Below the pieces are notes generated by a model. The model saw only the letters and a program-made list of their open reading frames with translations. It was not told the DNA's origin and made no database searches. From JACPHB01 sp964495505 (lineage in GTDB: Bacteria > Patescibacteriota > Minisyncoccia > UBA10092), in assembly GCA_964495505.1 (NCBI GenBank), contig CAZBVM010000007.1:1-23452 (forward strand): DNA of 23,452 nucleotides. The letters run 5' to 3'. A program made the position numbers and the translations under genes. Every line of letters begins with the position of its first letter. The first letter of the stretch is position 1. Shown piece after piece: positions 7,091-12,666 of the stretch.

Positions 7091-7252
7091 AATTAATAAT
7101 TTTTAATTTCTAATTTTCAATTTTCAATCAATGATTTAATTCTTTAATTTTCAAACGTTTGAAAATTGGGTCATTGTCCGGCCTTCGCAGCCGAAGCAGC
7201 TTCGGCGGAGTAGGCAAAATTTAATGAAAATTGTAAATTGAGAATTGATAAT
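7091..7252. repeat. AT-rich ~155-bp repeat (family B), copy 1, in the slot of rpmD
   Basis: Fills the rpsE-rplO gap. It holds TCAATCAATGATTTAATT, a perfect 22-bp palindrome at 7146-7167, then a 49-nt block at 7173-7221 with a GAAGCAGCTTC hairpin. This block is identical to 15466-15514. Outer parts pair weakly with each other (AATTTTCAATT and AATTGATAATT). No reading frame resembling uL30 is present. Confidence 0.85.
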
Positions 7253-7741
7253 TTATTTTGATTTCAACTTTTTAAGTGCTTCTATCGCCGCCCGTGCGTT
7301 ATTAAGCTTATTAGTTGTTGTACCCAGAATTTTTGAGGTGATATTTGCAATACCGGCTAAACCGACGACAACTCTAACCGGCCCGCCGGCAACGAGTCCC
7401 TTGCCTTCTTTTGCTGGCTTTAAAATTACCTTAGCACTGCTAAATTTTCCAACAACCTCGTGGGGAATAGTACCATTTTTTATGGTGACATTGATTAAGT
7501 TTTTTTTCGCTGCCCGGGCCGCTTTTTCTATAGATTCTGAAGTATCGGCCCCCTTATCAATACCGACGCCGACCCGGCCTTTATGATCGCCTAATACAAC
7601 AGTAGCCCTAAATCTAAATCGCTTGCCTCCGGCCACCACCCGAGTGACTCTTCTGATATCCAGCGTTTTCTGGTCAAACTCTGATTTTTCTCTTGGCTTT
7701 CTTGGTCCTCTCCTAAAATTGTCTCTTTTTTTTATAATCAT
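7253..7741 (-). CDS. rpsE: Ribosomal protein uS5
   Basis: This 162-aa small-subunit protein is involved in decoding accuracy and in the mRNA entry channel. The double-stranded-RNA-binding N domain includes RVTRVVAGGKRFRFRATVVLGD and KGRVGVGIDKG. The C domain holds IPHEVVGKFSSAKVILKPAKEGKGLVAGGPVR and the closing helix NARAAIEALKKLK. Length and motifs are normal, with no palindromic insert. The start ATG at 7741 has no strong Shine-Dalgarno site. rplR lies 34 nt upstream. Confidence 0.97.
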   Translation of the reverse strand: MIIKKRDNFRRGPRKPREKSEFDQKTLDIRRVTRVVAGGKRFRFRATVVLGDHKGRVGVGIDKGADTSESIEKAARAAKKNLINVTIKNGTIPHEVVGKFSSAKVILKPAKEGKGLVAGGPVRVVVGLAGIANITSKILGTTTNKLNNARAAIEALKKLKSK

Positions 7742-7775
7742 ATTTTTCTATAAGCTATAAGCTAAACGCTAAAAA

Positions 7776-8177
7776 CTAAAATTTTAATCCTCCCTCTCGC
7801 GCGCCGCGAGCTACTTCAGAAATCGCGCCGTGAAATTTATAGCCGCCTCTGTCAAAAATAACACTGGAAATATTTTTTTCTGCGGCTTTTTTGGCGGCTA
7901 ACTTGCCGATTTCGTAAGCCAAACCTTGCCTGCCGGCAGGCAGGGTTTTTTTTGTTTTGCCTGCCCCGCTGCGAAGCTTTGCGGGGCTTTTCATCTTTAT
8001 TTCTTTATCGGAAACGGCAAGTATGGTTTTTCCTTCGCTATCATTTATAAGCTGCGCGTACAAGTGATAATTAGATTTAAAAACTGAAAACCTCGGCCTT
8101 TTAGCCGTCCCGGAAATTTTAGCTCTCACTCTTTTGTGCCGCATTTGTCTTTTTAATTGTTTAGTTTTTTTAGTCAT
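7776..8177 (-). CDS. rplR: Ribosomal protein uL18 with two repeat-derived inserts
   Basis: This 133-aa 5S-rRNA-binding protein has the expected KRPRFSVFKSNYHLYAQLIND and GKTILAVSD strand pair. The C-terminal AYEIGKLAAKKAAEKNISSVIFDRGGYKFHGAISEVARGAREGGLKF is also normal. Between them two palindromic elements are read in frame. One gives SPAKLRSGA (7963-7987), the other LPAGRQG (7924-7945). Without them the sequence would join smoothly (KEIKMK...GKTKKT...LAYEIGK). The start is set at the ATG at 8177; an in-frame TTG 15 nt upstream lies in repeat sequence. Confidence 0.95.
   Translation of the reverse strand: MTKKTKQLKRQMRHKRVRAKISGTAKRPRFSVFKSNYHLYAQLINDSEGKTILAVSDKEIKMKSPAKLRSGAGKTKKTLPAGRQGLAYEIGKLAAKKAAEKNISSVIFDRGGYKFHGAISEVARGAREGGLKF
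7924..7945. repeat. LPAGRQG-type palindrome inside rplR
   Basis: TGCCTGCCGGCAGGCA (7927-7942) is perfect, and two more G-C pairs follow after one mismatch. An intergenic copy is the perfect 22-bp palindrome at 2370-2391. Read on the minus strand in rplR it gives LPAGRQG. Confidence 0.9.
7963..7987. repeat. Second palindrome inside rplR
   Basis: The arms GCCCCGC and GCGGGGC surround a centre with AAGCTT. Read in frame it gives SPAKLRSGA. It lies only 17 bp from the LPAGRQG element. Confidence 0.85.
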
Positions 8178-8192
8178 TGTCTTAATTTTCAA

Positions 8193-8334
8193 TTTCTAAT
8201 TTTTCCCGATTTTATCGAGGATTCTCGACAAGGTCGGAACAATTTTCAATCAATGATTTAATTTTTAAATTGTTTGAAAATTGGGCCATTGAAAATTTAT
8301 TGGAAATTGATAATTGAAAATTGATAATTTTGCG
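8193..8334. repeat. AT-rich repeat (family B), copy 3, carrying a nested C-family element
   Basis: Fills the rplF-rplR gap. It shares TCAATCAATGATTTAATT and the AATTGATAATT end with copies at 7091-7252 and 15382-15544, but lacks their 49-nt block. Instead an extra ~40-nt piece at 8203-8242 (CCCGATTTTATCGAGGATTC) interrupts its left part. That piece resembles the C family at 1-56 and 12513-12603. This looks like one element inserted in another. Confidence 0.75.
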
Positions 8335-8880
8335 TTAGCCTGTCGTGCCGGCTACTTTTTTGCCGACTTTTCGTTTTATTACTTCGCCAGCGTAACGAAT
8401 GCCTTTGCCTTTATATGGCTCTGGTTTTTTAAGCGCCCTGATGTTGGCAGCCGCTTGGCCCACCAGTTCTTTAGAAATGCCATTTACGGTAATCGTGTTT
8501 TTTAAAACTTCAACCTTAATGCCATCCGGGATTTTAAAAAAAACCTGATGGGAAAACCCTAAATTAAGAACTAAATCACCGCCTTGCGTCTGGGCTTTAA
8601 ACCCAATTCCTTCAATTTCCAATTTCTTCTCAAATCCATTAGTAACGCCGCTTACCATGTTGGCGATTATCGCTCTTATTGTCCCCCATAACGCCGGCGT
8701 TTTTTTGGATTTGGCAACGGGTAAAACGGTAATTTTATTTTCTAAAATCGTTATCTTTAATTCCCGGGGGATCTTATACTCCAACTCGCCCTTCGGCCCC
8801 TTAACCTTAACGAAACCGTCTTCAATGGCTACGGTTACGCCGCTCGGAATTTCTATTAACTTTTTTCCTATTTTGCTCAT
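8335..8880 (-). CDS. rplF: Ribosomal protein uL6
   Basis: This 181-aa large-subunit protein lies near the factor-binding site. It has two related domains. The first opens SKIGKKLIEIPSGVTVAIEDGFVKVKGPKGEL. The second carries IEGIGFKAQTQGGDLVLNLGFSHQV and ends with the conserved rRNA-binding KPEPYKGKGIRYAGEVIKRKVGKK. The start is set at the ATG at 8880; the longer frame begins at a TTG in the leader. A promoter-like TTGACT-17-TACAAA sits 28 nt upstream, which would restart operon transcription after the inserted orphan gene and its terminator. Confidence 0.96.
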   Translation of the reverse strand: MSKIGKKLIEIPSGVTVAIEDGFVKVKGPKGELEYKIPRELKITILENKITVLPVAKSKKTPALWGTIRAIIANMVSGVTNGFEKKLEIEGIGFKAQTQGGDLVLNLGFSHQVFFKIPDGIKVEVLKNTITVNGISKELVGQAAANIRALKKPEPYKGKGIRYAGEVIKRKVGKKVAGTTG

Positions 8881-8907
8881 GTTGTCTAAATTTATAACAG
8901 ACAATCT

Positions 8908-8936
8908 TTTGTAACAAAAATTTCACTAATAGTCAA
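8908..8936 (-). promoter_or_regulatory. Promoter restarting the operon before rplF (TTGACT-17-TACAAA)
   Basis: TTGACT (8931-8936) and TACAAA (8908-8913) have 17-base spacing on the minus strand. They lie between the terminator of the orphan gene and the rplF ATG. A restart promoter is expected if the terminator works. Confidence 0.6.
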
Positions 8937-8962
8937 ATTTTCGTTAATGATAAATAATATTG

Positions 8963-8999
8963 AAAAAAGTAAAAGGCCCGCACATTTCTGCACGGGCCC
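8963..8999 (-). terminator. Terminator of the 80-aa orphan cassette
   Basis: The minus-strand stem GGCCCGTGCA-GAAA-TGTGCGGGCC (two G-U pairs) is followed by TTTTACTTTTTT. A perfect 16-bp palindrome (GCGGCAATTTTGCCGC on the minus strand, near 9026-9041) precedes it in the 3' untranslated region. Confidence 0.85.
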
Positions 9000-9096
9000 A
9001 AGATTGAACGCAATCTCCAAGCGTTGCGGCAAAATTGCCGCGAACCAAGGACTGAGTTCCAGGGGTCAAAAGACCTAAGGTTCCAAGTCCAAAGCT

Positions 9097-9339
9097 CTAA
9101 CTTGCGAACACCGCCGCAGGGCTGCGGCTGCTCCAGTCATCGTTTGCCAGCTCCTTGCGGAGCTTGATGAGGTGTGGCGTCGTTGCGACAGTAACCTCAC
9201 CGTATGCCCTGACAAGAGGCAAAAGATTGGCGAGAATGTCTCCGCCAGAGGCCTTCTTCAGGTCGGCTGGCGTCCATCCGTTCCTCTCGAGAGCATCAGC
9301 GTGTTCGTTCATCTGGCCGATTGAGTAGAGACTGGACAT
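9097..9339 (-). CDS. 80-aa orphan protein (cassette gene)
   Basis: I do not recognise a function. The ATG at 9339 is chosen because AAAGGAGAAGG lies 5 nt upstream; the longer frame starts at a GTG and would read through that site. The protein begins SSLYSIGQMNEHADALERNGWTPADLKKA. This resembles, from memory, the N terminus of hypothetical proteins repeated in Parcubacteria genomes, so this may be a short or truncated member. It looks soluble and helical, with no signal peptide or cysteines. The DNA is clearly richer in G+C than rpsH and rplF on either side. It has its own promoter, a hairpin leader and a terminator, and splits the usual rpsH-rplF pair. Confidence 0.65.
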   Translation of the reverse strand: MSSLYSIGQMNEHADALERNGWTPADLKKASGGDILANLLPLVRAYGEVTVATTPHLIKLRKELANDDWSSRSPAAVFAS

Positions 9340-9353
9340 TGTCCTTCTCCTTT

Positions 9354-9390
9354 TGGACACGTTCCGTCAGGAACCCGTCCGTTTGGGGGT
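9354..9390 (-). repeat. Small hairpin directly before the orphan's Shine-Dalgarno site
   Basis: On the minus strand GGAC-x-GGTTCC and GGAAC-xx-GTCC pair around TGAC, ending just before AAAAGGAGAAGG. It may keep the ribosome-binding site single-stranded, or control access to it. Confidence 0.5.
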
Positions 9391-9423
9391 TTGTATTTGC
9401 CGCTCTGGCTTAGACCCGATTGT

Positions 9424-9477
9424 CTTTGCCACAGCAGAGAAGGACCTAAATTTAAGTCACTCTATGCTGTGGTAAAG
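9424..9477 (-). repeat. 54-bp imperfect palindrome in the orphan's 5' leader
   Basis: The halves match at 22 of 27 positions around a TAAATTTA centre; CCACAGCA/TGCTGTGG is the strongest block. Like the hairpin at 3661-3717, it lies between the promoter and the start codon of a cassette gene. Confidence 0.75.
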
Positions 9478-9524
9478 CTCACAAGTTGAATAGGTTTAGT
9501 AAAGAGCTTAAATTCTATATGAAA

Positions 9525-9553
9525 AGTATAGCATATCAACAATCTTTTGTCAA
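9525..9553 (-). promoter_or_regulatory. Promoter of the orphan gene (TTGACA-17-TATACT)
   Basis: TTGACA (9548-9553) and TATACT (9525-9530) with 17-base spacing and an extended TGC before the -10 box. The sequence closely parallels the EamA-like cassette promoter, including TTGACAAAA and TATGCTAYACTTT. It is among the strongest promoter matches in the window. Confidence 0.85.
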
Positions 9554-9578
9554 TTTTTTGCGAAATGAGATTGCCACC

Positions 9579-9665
9579 AATTACGCATTAAGAATCGATC
9601 GATTTTAAATACGTAATTTAGAAATTAACACACTTTCAGACGATCGTCGCGGAATGCCGTAATTT
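9579..9665. repeat. Two CGATCG-centred palindromes after rpsH
   Basis: The first (9579-9618) has arms AATTACGCATT/AATACGTAATT around TCGATCGA. The second (9622-9665) has AAATTAAC/GTAATTTT ends around GACGATCGTC. It resembles 20222-20265 at about 37 of 44 positions. They lie just past the rpsH stop and may end or slow transcription before the inserted cassette. Confidence 0.7.
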
Positions 9666-9674
9666 TTAAAGCTC

Positions 9675-10070
9675 TTACCAAATTTCTAAAAGCACTTCGC
9701 CGCCGAGGCCGGCTTTTTTCGCTTCTTTATTTGTCATCAATCCTTTAGGAGTAGAAATAACGGAAACGCCGTAGCCGCTTTTAACAATCTTTATTTTATC
9801 GGCTTTAACGTAAAAACGCTGGCCCGGTTTGCTGACCCTTTTAATTTCATTTATCGCCGCCGGATATTTTAAATCTATTTCAAGCAATTTTTTCCCCTGC
9901 CCGTTCGGCAGGCGGGCGCTCTTAGCGGAAAAATTATCTATATAGCCCTCTTTTTTTAAAATTTTTGAAATTTCTAATTTTATTTTTGAGAGCGGCATAA
10001 CAACCGATTTATGTTCGGCTTTCTCTCCGTTTCTTATTCTTGTTAACATGTCGCTAATAGGGTCAGTCAT
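9675..10070 (-). CDS. rpsH: Ribosomal protein uS8
   Basis: This 131-aa central-domain 16S-binding protein regulates the spc operon in other bacteria. It opens TDPISDMLTRIRNGEKAEHKSVVMPLSKIKLEISKILKKEGYI and ends with the diagnostic GYGVSVISTPKGLMTNKEAKKAGLGGEVLLEIW. A palindrome at 9896-9912 (CCTGCC-CGTTC-GGCAGG) is read in frame as LPNGQG and lengthens the loop after IDNFSAKSA. The start is placed at the ATG at 10070, with GGTGA in the rpsN stop region as ribosome-binding site. A frame-extending TTG lies 12 nt upstream. It is followed by cassette DNA instead of rplF. Confidence 0.96.
   Translation of the reverse strand: MTDPISDMLTRIRNGEKAEHKSVVMPLSKIKLEISKILKKEGYIDNFSAKSARLPNGQGKKLLEIDLKYPAAINEIKRVSKPGQRFYVKADKIKIVKSGYGVSVISTPKGLMTNKEAKKAGLGGEVLLEIW
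9896..9912. repeat. LPNGQG palindrome inside rpsH
   Basis: CCTGCC and GGCAGG arms with a 5-nt loop, read in frame on the minus strand. It resembles the LPAGRQG element of rplR with a changed centre. Confidence 0.6.
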
Positions 10071-10075
10071 ATTTT

Positions 10076-10261
10076 TCACCAAGAGGACTTTTTAATTCCC
10101 GGTATTTCGCCGCGCCTGACCGATTCTCTAAAACAAATCCGGCACAATCCGAAATCCCTGATATAGCCGCGGCGCCGGCCACACCTAAAACAACGGCGGA
10201 TAACTCTGGTTGTAAATTTAGGTTTTTTTAGCGCTTTTTCAATTTGTGATTTTTTTGCCAT
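10076..10261 (-). CDS. rpsN: Ribosomal protein uS14, zinc-ribbon type
   Basis: This 61-aa small-subunit head protein is the short zinc-binding form. Two CxxC pairs are visible, CFRC near residue 24 and CRIC near residue 40, followed by FRESVRRGEIPGIKKSSW, the standard C terminus. It starts 4 nt after the rplE stop. The TGA stop overlaps the ribosome-binding region of rpsH, so rplE, rpsN and rpsH look translationally coupled. Confidence 0.97.
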   Translation of the reverse strand: MAKKSQIEKALKKPKFTTRVIRRCFRCGRRRGYIRDFGLCRICFRESVRRGEIPGIKKSSW

Positions 10262-10265
10262 GCTA

Positions 10266-10781
10266 TTATTTTATTGGAAGTCCTAAGGATTTATATAGAG
10301 CGATAGCTTCATCTCTACTTTTGGCTTTAACAACCAATGTTATCTCAAACCCAAAAATATTTTTAACTTCCTCTCCTAAAACTTCAGGAAATACAATATG
10401 TTCTTTTATCCCGATTGTCAAATTGTTGTTTTTATCTAGCGACTTAACGCCAATACCCCGAAAATCTCGAGTTCGGGGCAAAGCGATGTTTATCAGGCGG
10501 GCAATAAAATCATACATCCTCTTGCCTCGTAAAGTAACCATCGCCCCAACGGCCACGCCCTTCCTAGTTTTAAAATTGGCTATGGATTTTTTAGCCAGCG
10601 TGACTTTCGGTTTTTGGCCAGTTATCAATCCGAGGTCACAAAGTGCTACTTCCAAAAATTTTTCATCTTTAAGAGCCCGGCCCAGACCGACGTTAACAAC
10701 AACTTTTTGCAATTTGGGCAACGCTAAAATATTCTTTATCCCCAACTCCTTTTGTAAAATTGATGTTGAATTTTTTGCCAT
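10266..10781 (-). CDS. rplE: Ribosomal protein uL5
   Basis: This 171-aa 5S-rRNA-binding protein of the central protuberance is of normal length. Seen are LPKLQKVVVNVGLG near residue 20, ITGQKPKVTLAKKSIANFKTRKGVAVGAMVTLRGKRMYDFIARLINIALPRTRDFRGI, and the C-terminal FPEV...FGFEITLVVKAKSRDEAIALYKSLGLP. There is no insert. It is preceded by an unusually long spacer of 246 bp with several hairpins, in contrast to the 4-nt gap after it. Confidence 0.97.
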   Translation of the reverse strand: MAKNSTSILQKELGIKNILALPKLQKVVVNVGLGRALKDEKFLEVALCDLGLITGQKPKVTLAKKSIANFKTRKGVAVGAMVTLRGKRMYDFIARLINIALPRTRDFRGIGVKSLDKNNNLTIGIKEHIVFPEVLGEEVKNIFGFEITLVVKAKSRDEAIALYKSLGLPIK

Positions 10782-11027
10782 TTTTATCTAAATTTTAGAA
10801 TGATAATGAATAAAATTTAGCTATAAAACTGAGCACCCCGCCCTTATTTTGCCTTACAATAATCTGGCGGCGCGAGGGCGAATAGCCCTGCCCTATTCGG
10901 GCAAGCGCCGCAGATGTTTTAGTAGATTTTGCCAAGAGATAGTTTATCATGTTTTTGGGTTGCAAAATAAGGGCTGGGGTAAGGTTTTGTTGCTAAAATT
11001 TCATTTATGAAATTTTAGACAAAGCCC
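10782..11027. repeat. Hairpin-rich spacer between rplX and rplE
   Basis: No protein gene or tRNA was seen. Going right to left: the family D element (10976-11030), then arms CCCCAGCCCTTATTTTGC/GCAAAATAAGGGCGGGG enclosing about 100 nt (10837-10978, one mismatch). Inside is a GC-rich hairpin, ATCTG(G)CGGCGC ... GCGCCGCAGAT (about 10861-10914), with a further AATAG/CTATT stem. Finally there is a 10-bp perfect hairpin at about 10789-10820 (CTAAATTTTA/TAAAATTTAG). The nested layout could be a structured RNA domain within the operon mRNA. Confidence 0.7.
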
Positions 11028-11030
11028 TTA
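10976..11030. repeat. Family D element at the rplX stop codon
   Basis: GGGGTAAGGTTTTG ... AAAGCCCTTA frames a perfect hairpin with 12-bp arms (CTAAAATTTCAT). On the minus strand the first three bases of the element (TAA of TAAGGGCTTT) are the rplX stop codon. The rpsJ stop at 17907 has the same arrangement with a different stem. Confidence 0.8.
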
Positions 11031-11363
11031 TAATTCTAATCCGCATTTTTTACAGATTCTAATTTTTTTACCGTTTTGCCCCTTCGGGACATCTCCCGAA
11101 AGGAGAAAAACTTTATAACCGACTCGAGTTGGTTTGCCGCAATTTTTACAAATCAACATAACCGATGAAACCGCTAGGGGTCTGGGTGTTTCAATTTTTT
11201 CCCCCTTTTTACCGCCGGTTTTTTTTGCCAGGTGTTTTTTCTTTAAATTAATATTTTGAGCGGTAATCAGACCTTCTTTTGGCAATACTTTTATGACTTT
11301 TCCCCTTTTCCCTTTATCCTTTCCGCTAATAACTATTATATTATCTCCTCTTTTTATACGCAT
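11028..11363 (-). CDS. rplX: Ribosomal protein uL24
   Basis: This 111-aa assembly-initiating protein has the KOW motif at the start (IKRGDNIIVISGKDKGKRGKVIKVLPKEG) and a C-terminal zinc-type pattern CKNCGKPTRVGYK ... RICKKCG. Between RVGYKV and NGKKIRICKKCG the residues FLLSGDVPKGQ are encoded by a palindromic element at about 11080-11106. In most relatives this join is much shorter. The stop codon is part of a family D repeat. It starts 4 nt after rplN. Confidence 0.96.
   Translation of the reverse strand: MRIKRGDNIIVISGKDKGKRGKVIKVLPKEGLITAQNINLKKKHLAKKTGGKKGEKIETPRPLAVSSVMLICKNCGKPTRVGYKVFLLSGDVPKGQNGKKIRICKKCGLEL
11080..11106. repeat. Palindromic element inside rplX, same family as in rplD
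   Basis: TCTCC-CGAAA-GGAGA (11092-11106) plus an adjacent CCCCTTCGGGAC hairpin. The minus-strand CTCCTTTCGGGAGAT matches CTCCCTTCGGGAGAT in rplD (16083-16112). In rplX it is read as LLSGDVPKG, in rplD as SPFGRSPVGG, so the two genes use different frames. Confidence 0.85.
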
Positions 11364-11367
11364 AGGT

Positions 11368-11733
11368 TTACAACACTTCTGGCGCCAGTGAAACTAATTT
11401 TATAAATCCTCTGTCGCGAAGTTCCCGAGCTACGGGACCAAAAATTCTGTTTCCTTTCGGTTCAAATCCGTCAACTATTGCTGCTGCGTTATCGTCAAAA
11501 CGAATATAACTGCCGTCCTGCCTCCGGTAGGCCTTTTTTTGGCGAACAATAACGGCTCTAACAATATCTTTTTTCTTAATTTCCTTGCGAGGTTCGGCTT
11601 CCTGAACCGAAGCTACCACAATGTCGCCAAGCTGAGCCCAGCGCCTTCTCGTACCCCCTAAAATTTTAAAAACCCGGATTGTTTTAGCGCCGGTGTTATC
11701 CGCGACTTTTAAGATTGTTCTCGGTTGTATCAT
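11368..11733 (-). CDS. rplN: Ribosomal protein uL14
   Basis: This 121-aa protein at the subunit interface has the family signature IQPRTILKVADNTGAKTIRVFKILGGTRRR. The C-terminal FDDNAAAIVDGFEPKGNRIFGPVARELRDRGFIKLVSLAPEVL is also diagnostic. Length is normal and there is no insert. Its ATG overlaps the end of rpsQ by 4 nt. Confidence 0.98.
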   Translation of the reverse strand: MIQPRTILKVADNTGAKTIRVFKILGGTRRRWAQLGDIVVASVQEAEPRKEIKKKDIVRAVIVRQKKAYRRQDGSYIRFDDNAAAIVDGFEPKGNRIFGPVARELRDRGFIKLVSLAPEVL

Positions 11734-11960
11734 GCTTTTTTTATTACCTTAAAGTGTTTATCTTTTGAAATCGGCCGAGTTTCTTTAATTATTACTTTAT
11801 CGCCAGTATGAAACTCACCATTCTCGTCATGGGCCTTATACTTTTTACTGGATTTATAATACCGGCTATAACGCGGATGTTTTTTTAAATCATCCACTTT
11901 TACAACAACGGTTTTATTCATTTTATCGGAAACTACGGTTCCTTTTAATATTTTAGACAT
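11730..11960 (-). CDS. rpsQ: Ribosomal protein uS17
   Basis: This 76-aa OB-fold 16S-binding protein has LKGTVVSDKMNKTVVVKVDDLKKHPRYSRYYKSSKKYKAHDE and the TGDKVIIKETRPISKDKHFKVIK ending. Length is typical. rpmC normally lies between rplP and rpsQ. Here that space holds only a long inverted repeat, so rpsQ directly follows rplP in gene order. Confidence 0.97.
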   Translation of the reverse strand: MSKILKGTVVSDKMNKTVVVKVDDLKKHPRYSRYYKSSKKYKAHDENGEFHTGDKVIIKETRPISKDKHFKVIKKA

Positions 11961-11970
11961 ATATGTGTTC

Positions 11971-12067
11971 AGACAAGAAAATATAATTTAAAAATCGCTT
12001 GCCCCATTCCGCCTTCGGCGGAACGGCTCGCCCCCACCTACGATTTTTAAATTATATTTTCTTGTCT
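11971..12067. repeat. Composite long inverted repeat (family A), copy 2, in the slot of rpmC
   Basis: The 27-bp arms 11971-11997 and 12041-12067 are perfect complements (AGACAAGAAAATATAATTTA...). The core 11998-12040 reads CTTGCCCCATTCCGCC-TTC-GGCGGAACGG... and ends CTCGCCCCCACCTA. This is the reverse complement of the copy 1 core with small changes. It starts 8 nt after the rplP stop and ends 10 nt before the rpsQ start. Confidence 0.92.
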
Positions 12068-12075
12068 TCATAAAT

Positions 12076-12489
12076 TTATTGTTTCTCTATAAATTTTGTT
12101 TTTAGCGGCAACTTGTATGCTGCCCGTTTCATAGCTTCCTGCGCCAGTTCCCGGGAAACGCCATCCATTTCAAAAAGAACACGACCTGGTTTTACCGGAA
12201 CTACGTAATGGCTGACACTGCCTTTGCCGCCGCCCATAGGAGTTTCGGCTCCTTTCCGGGTAATCGGCTTGTCGGGAAAAACTCTGATCCATATTTTTCC
12301 GCCGCGGGCAACGTATCGGGTCATCGCCCGGCGAGCTGCCTCAATCTGGCGTGCCGTAAGCCAAGCCCTTCCTTGCGACTTTAAACCAAAACTGCCGAAA
12401 GCCAACTCAATGCCGCGGGTTTCAATTCCGCTAAATCTTCGGCGTCCTTTATGCCATTTTCTATGTTTAACTTTTTTAGGAATAAGCAT
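12076..12489 (-). CDS. rplP: Ribosomal protein uL16
   Basis: This 137-aa protein near the peptidyl-transferase centre begins LIPKKVKHRKWHKGRRRF. It continues with FGSFGLKSQGRAWLTARQIEAARRAMTRYVARGGKIWIRVFPDKPITRKGAETPMGGGKG, all normal. The ATG is preceded at a 1-nt gap by the stop codon of a 48-codon ORF whose first 12 codons encode the same MLIPKKVKHRKW. Translation is therefore likely coupled to that leader ORF. Confidence 0.97.
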   Translation of the reverse strand: MLIPKKVKHRKWHKGRRRFSGIETRGIELAFGSFGLKSQGRAWLTARQIEAARRAMTRYVARGGKIWIRVFPDKPITRKGAETPMGGGKGSVSHYVVPVKPGRVLFEMDGVSRELAQEAMKRAAYKLPLKTKFIEKQ

Positions 12490-12490
12490 G

Positions 12491-12637
12491 CTATTTATTG
12501 ATCGTCCTTTGTGTCCCGATATTGTCCAAATCTTCGATTTGGAAACAATATCGCGGATCCTCGATTTTGTAACTCCGACTTTGTCGGAGACAAAATCGGG
12601 ACCACTTTCTATGTTTTACTTTCTTGGGTATTAACAT
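12491..12637 (-). CDS. 48-aa leader ORF with a duplicated L16 N terminus
   Basis: Starting from ATG at 12637 the first 12 codons give MLIPKKVKHRKW, identical to the start of rplP 148 nt away. The two copies differ at 7 of 36 bases, and every difference is synonymous (e.g. CTT/TTA, ATT/ATA, CCT/CCC, GTT/GTA). After Trp12 the frame runs into the C-family palindromic element (12513-12603) and ends with TAG one base before the rplP ATG. It may be a pseudogene left when an element split rplP, with the 5' end rebuilt, or a real leader peptide coupled to rplP. I cannot tell which. Confidence 0.6.
   Translation of the reverse strand: MLIPKKVKHRKWSRFCLRQSRSYKIEDPRYCFQIEDLDNIGTQRTINK
12513..12603. repeat. 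Palindromic repeat (family C), largest copy, upstream of rplP
   Basis: Two hairpins flank a GCGGATCCTC centre. The first is GATATTGT-CCAAATC-TTC-GATTTGG-AACAATATC, the second ATTTTGT-CTCCGAC-TTT-GTCGGAG-ACAAAAT, with GTCCCG/CGGGAC at the outside. Window position 1-56 has the same GGATCCTCG box and CCAAATC stem. Confidence 0.85.
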
Positions 12638-12666
12638 AATTATAGGTCCTATTAGTCCTATAGGTC

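Noticed and set aside
8881..8904. TTG start extending rplF by 8 codons
   Set aside because: uL6 proteins begin at MSKIG; the extension lies in the leader near the predicted promoter.
9340..9360. Longer start (GTG) for the 80-aa orphan
   Set aside because: It would translate the Shine-Dalgarno region AAAGGAGAAGG; the ATG at 9339 is at ideal distance.
10071..10082. TTG start extending rpsH
   Set aside because: The ATG gives the normal uS8 N terminus (MTDPI) and has GGTGA at a suitable distance.
10782..11027. tRNA or other known small RNA in the rplX-rplE gap
   Set aside because: No cloverleaf, CCA-end or T-loop pattern could be made; only nested hairpins.
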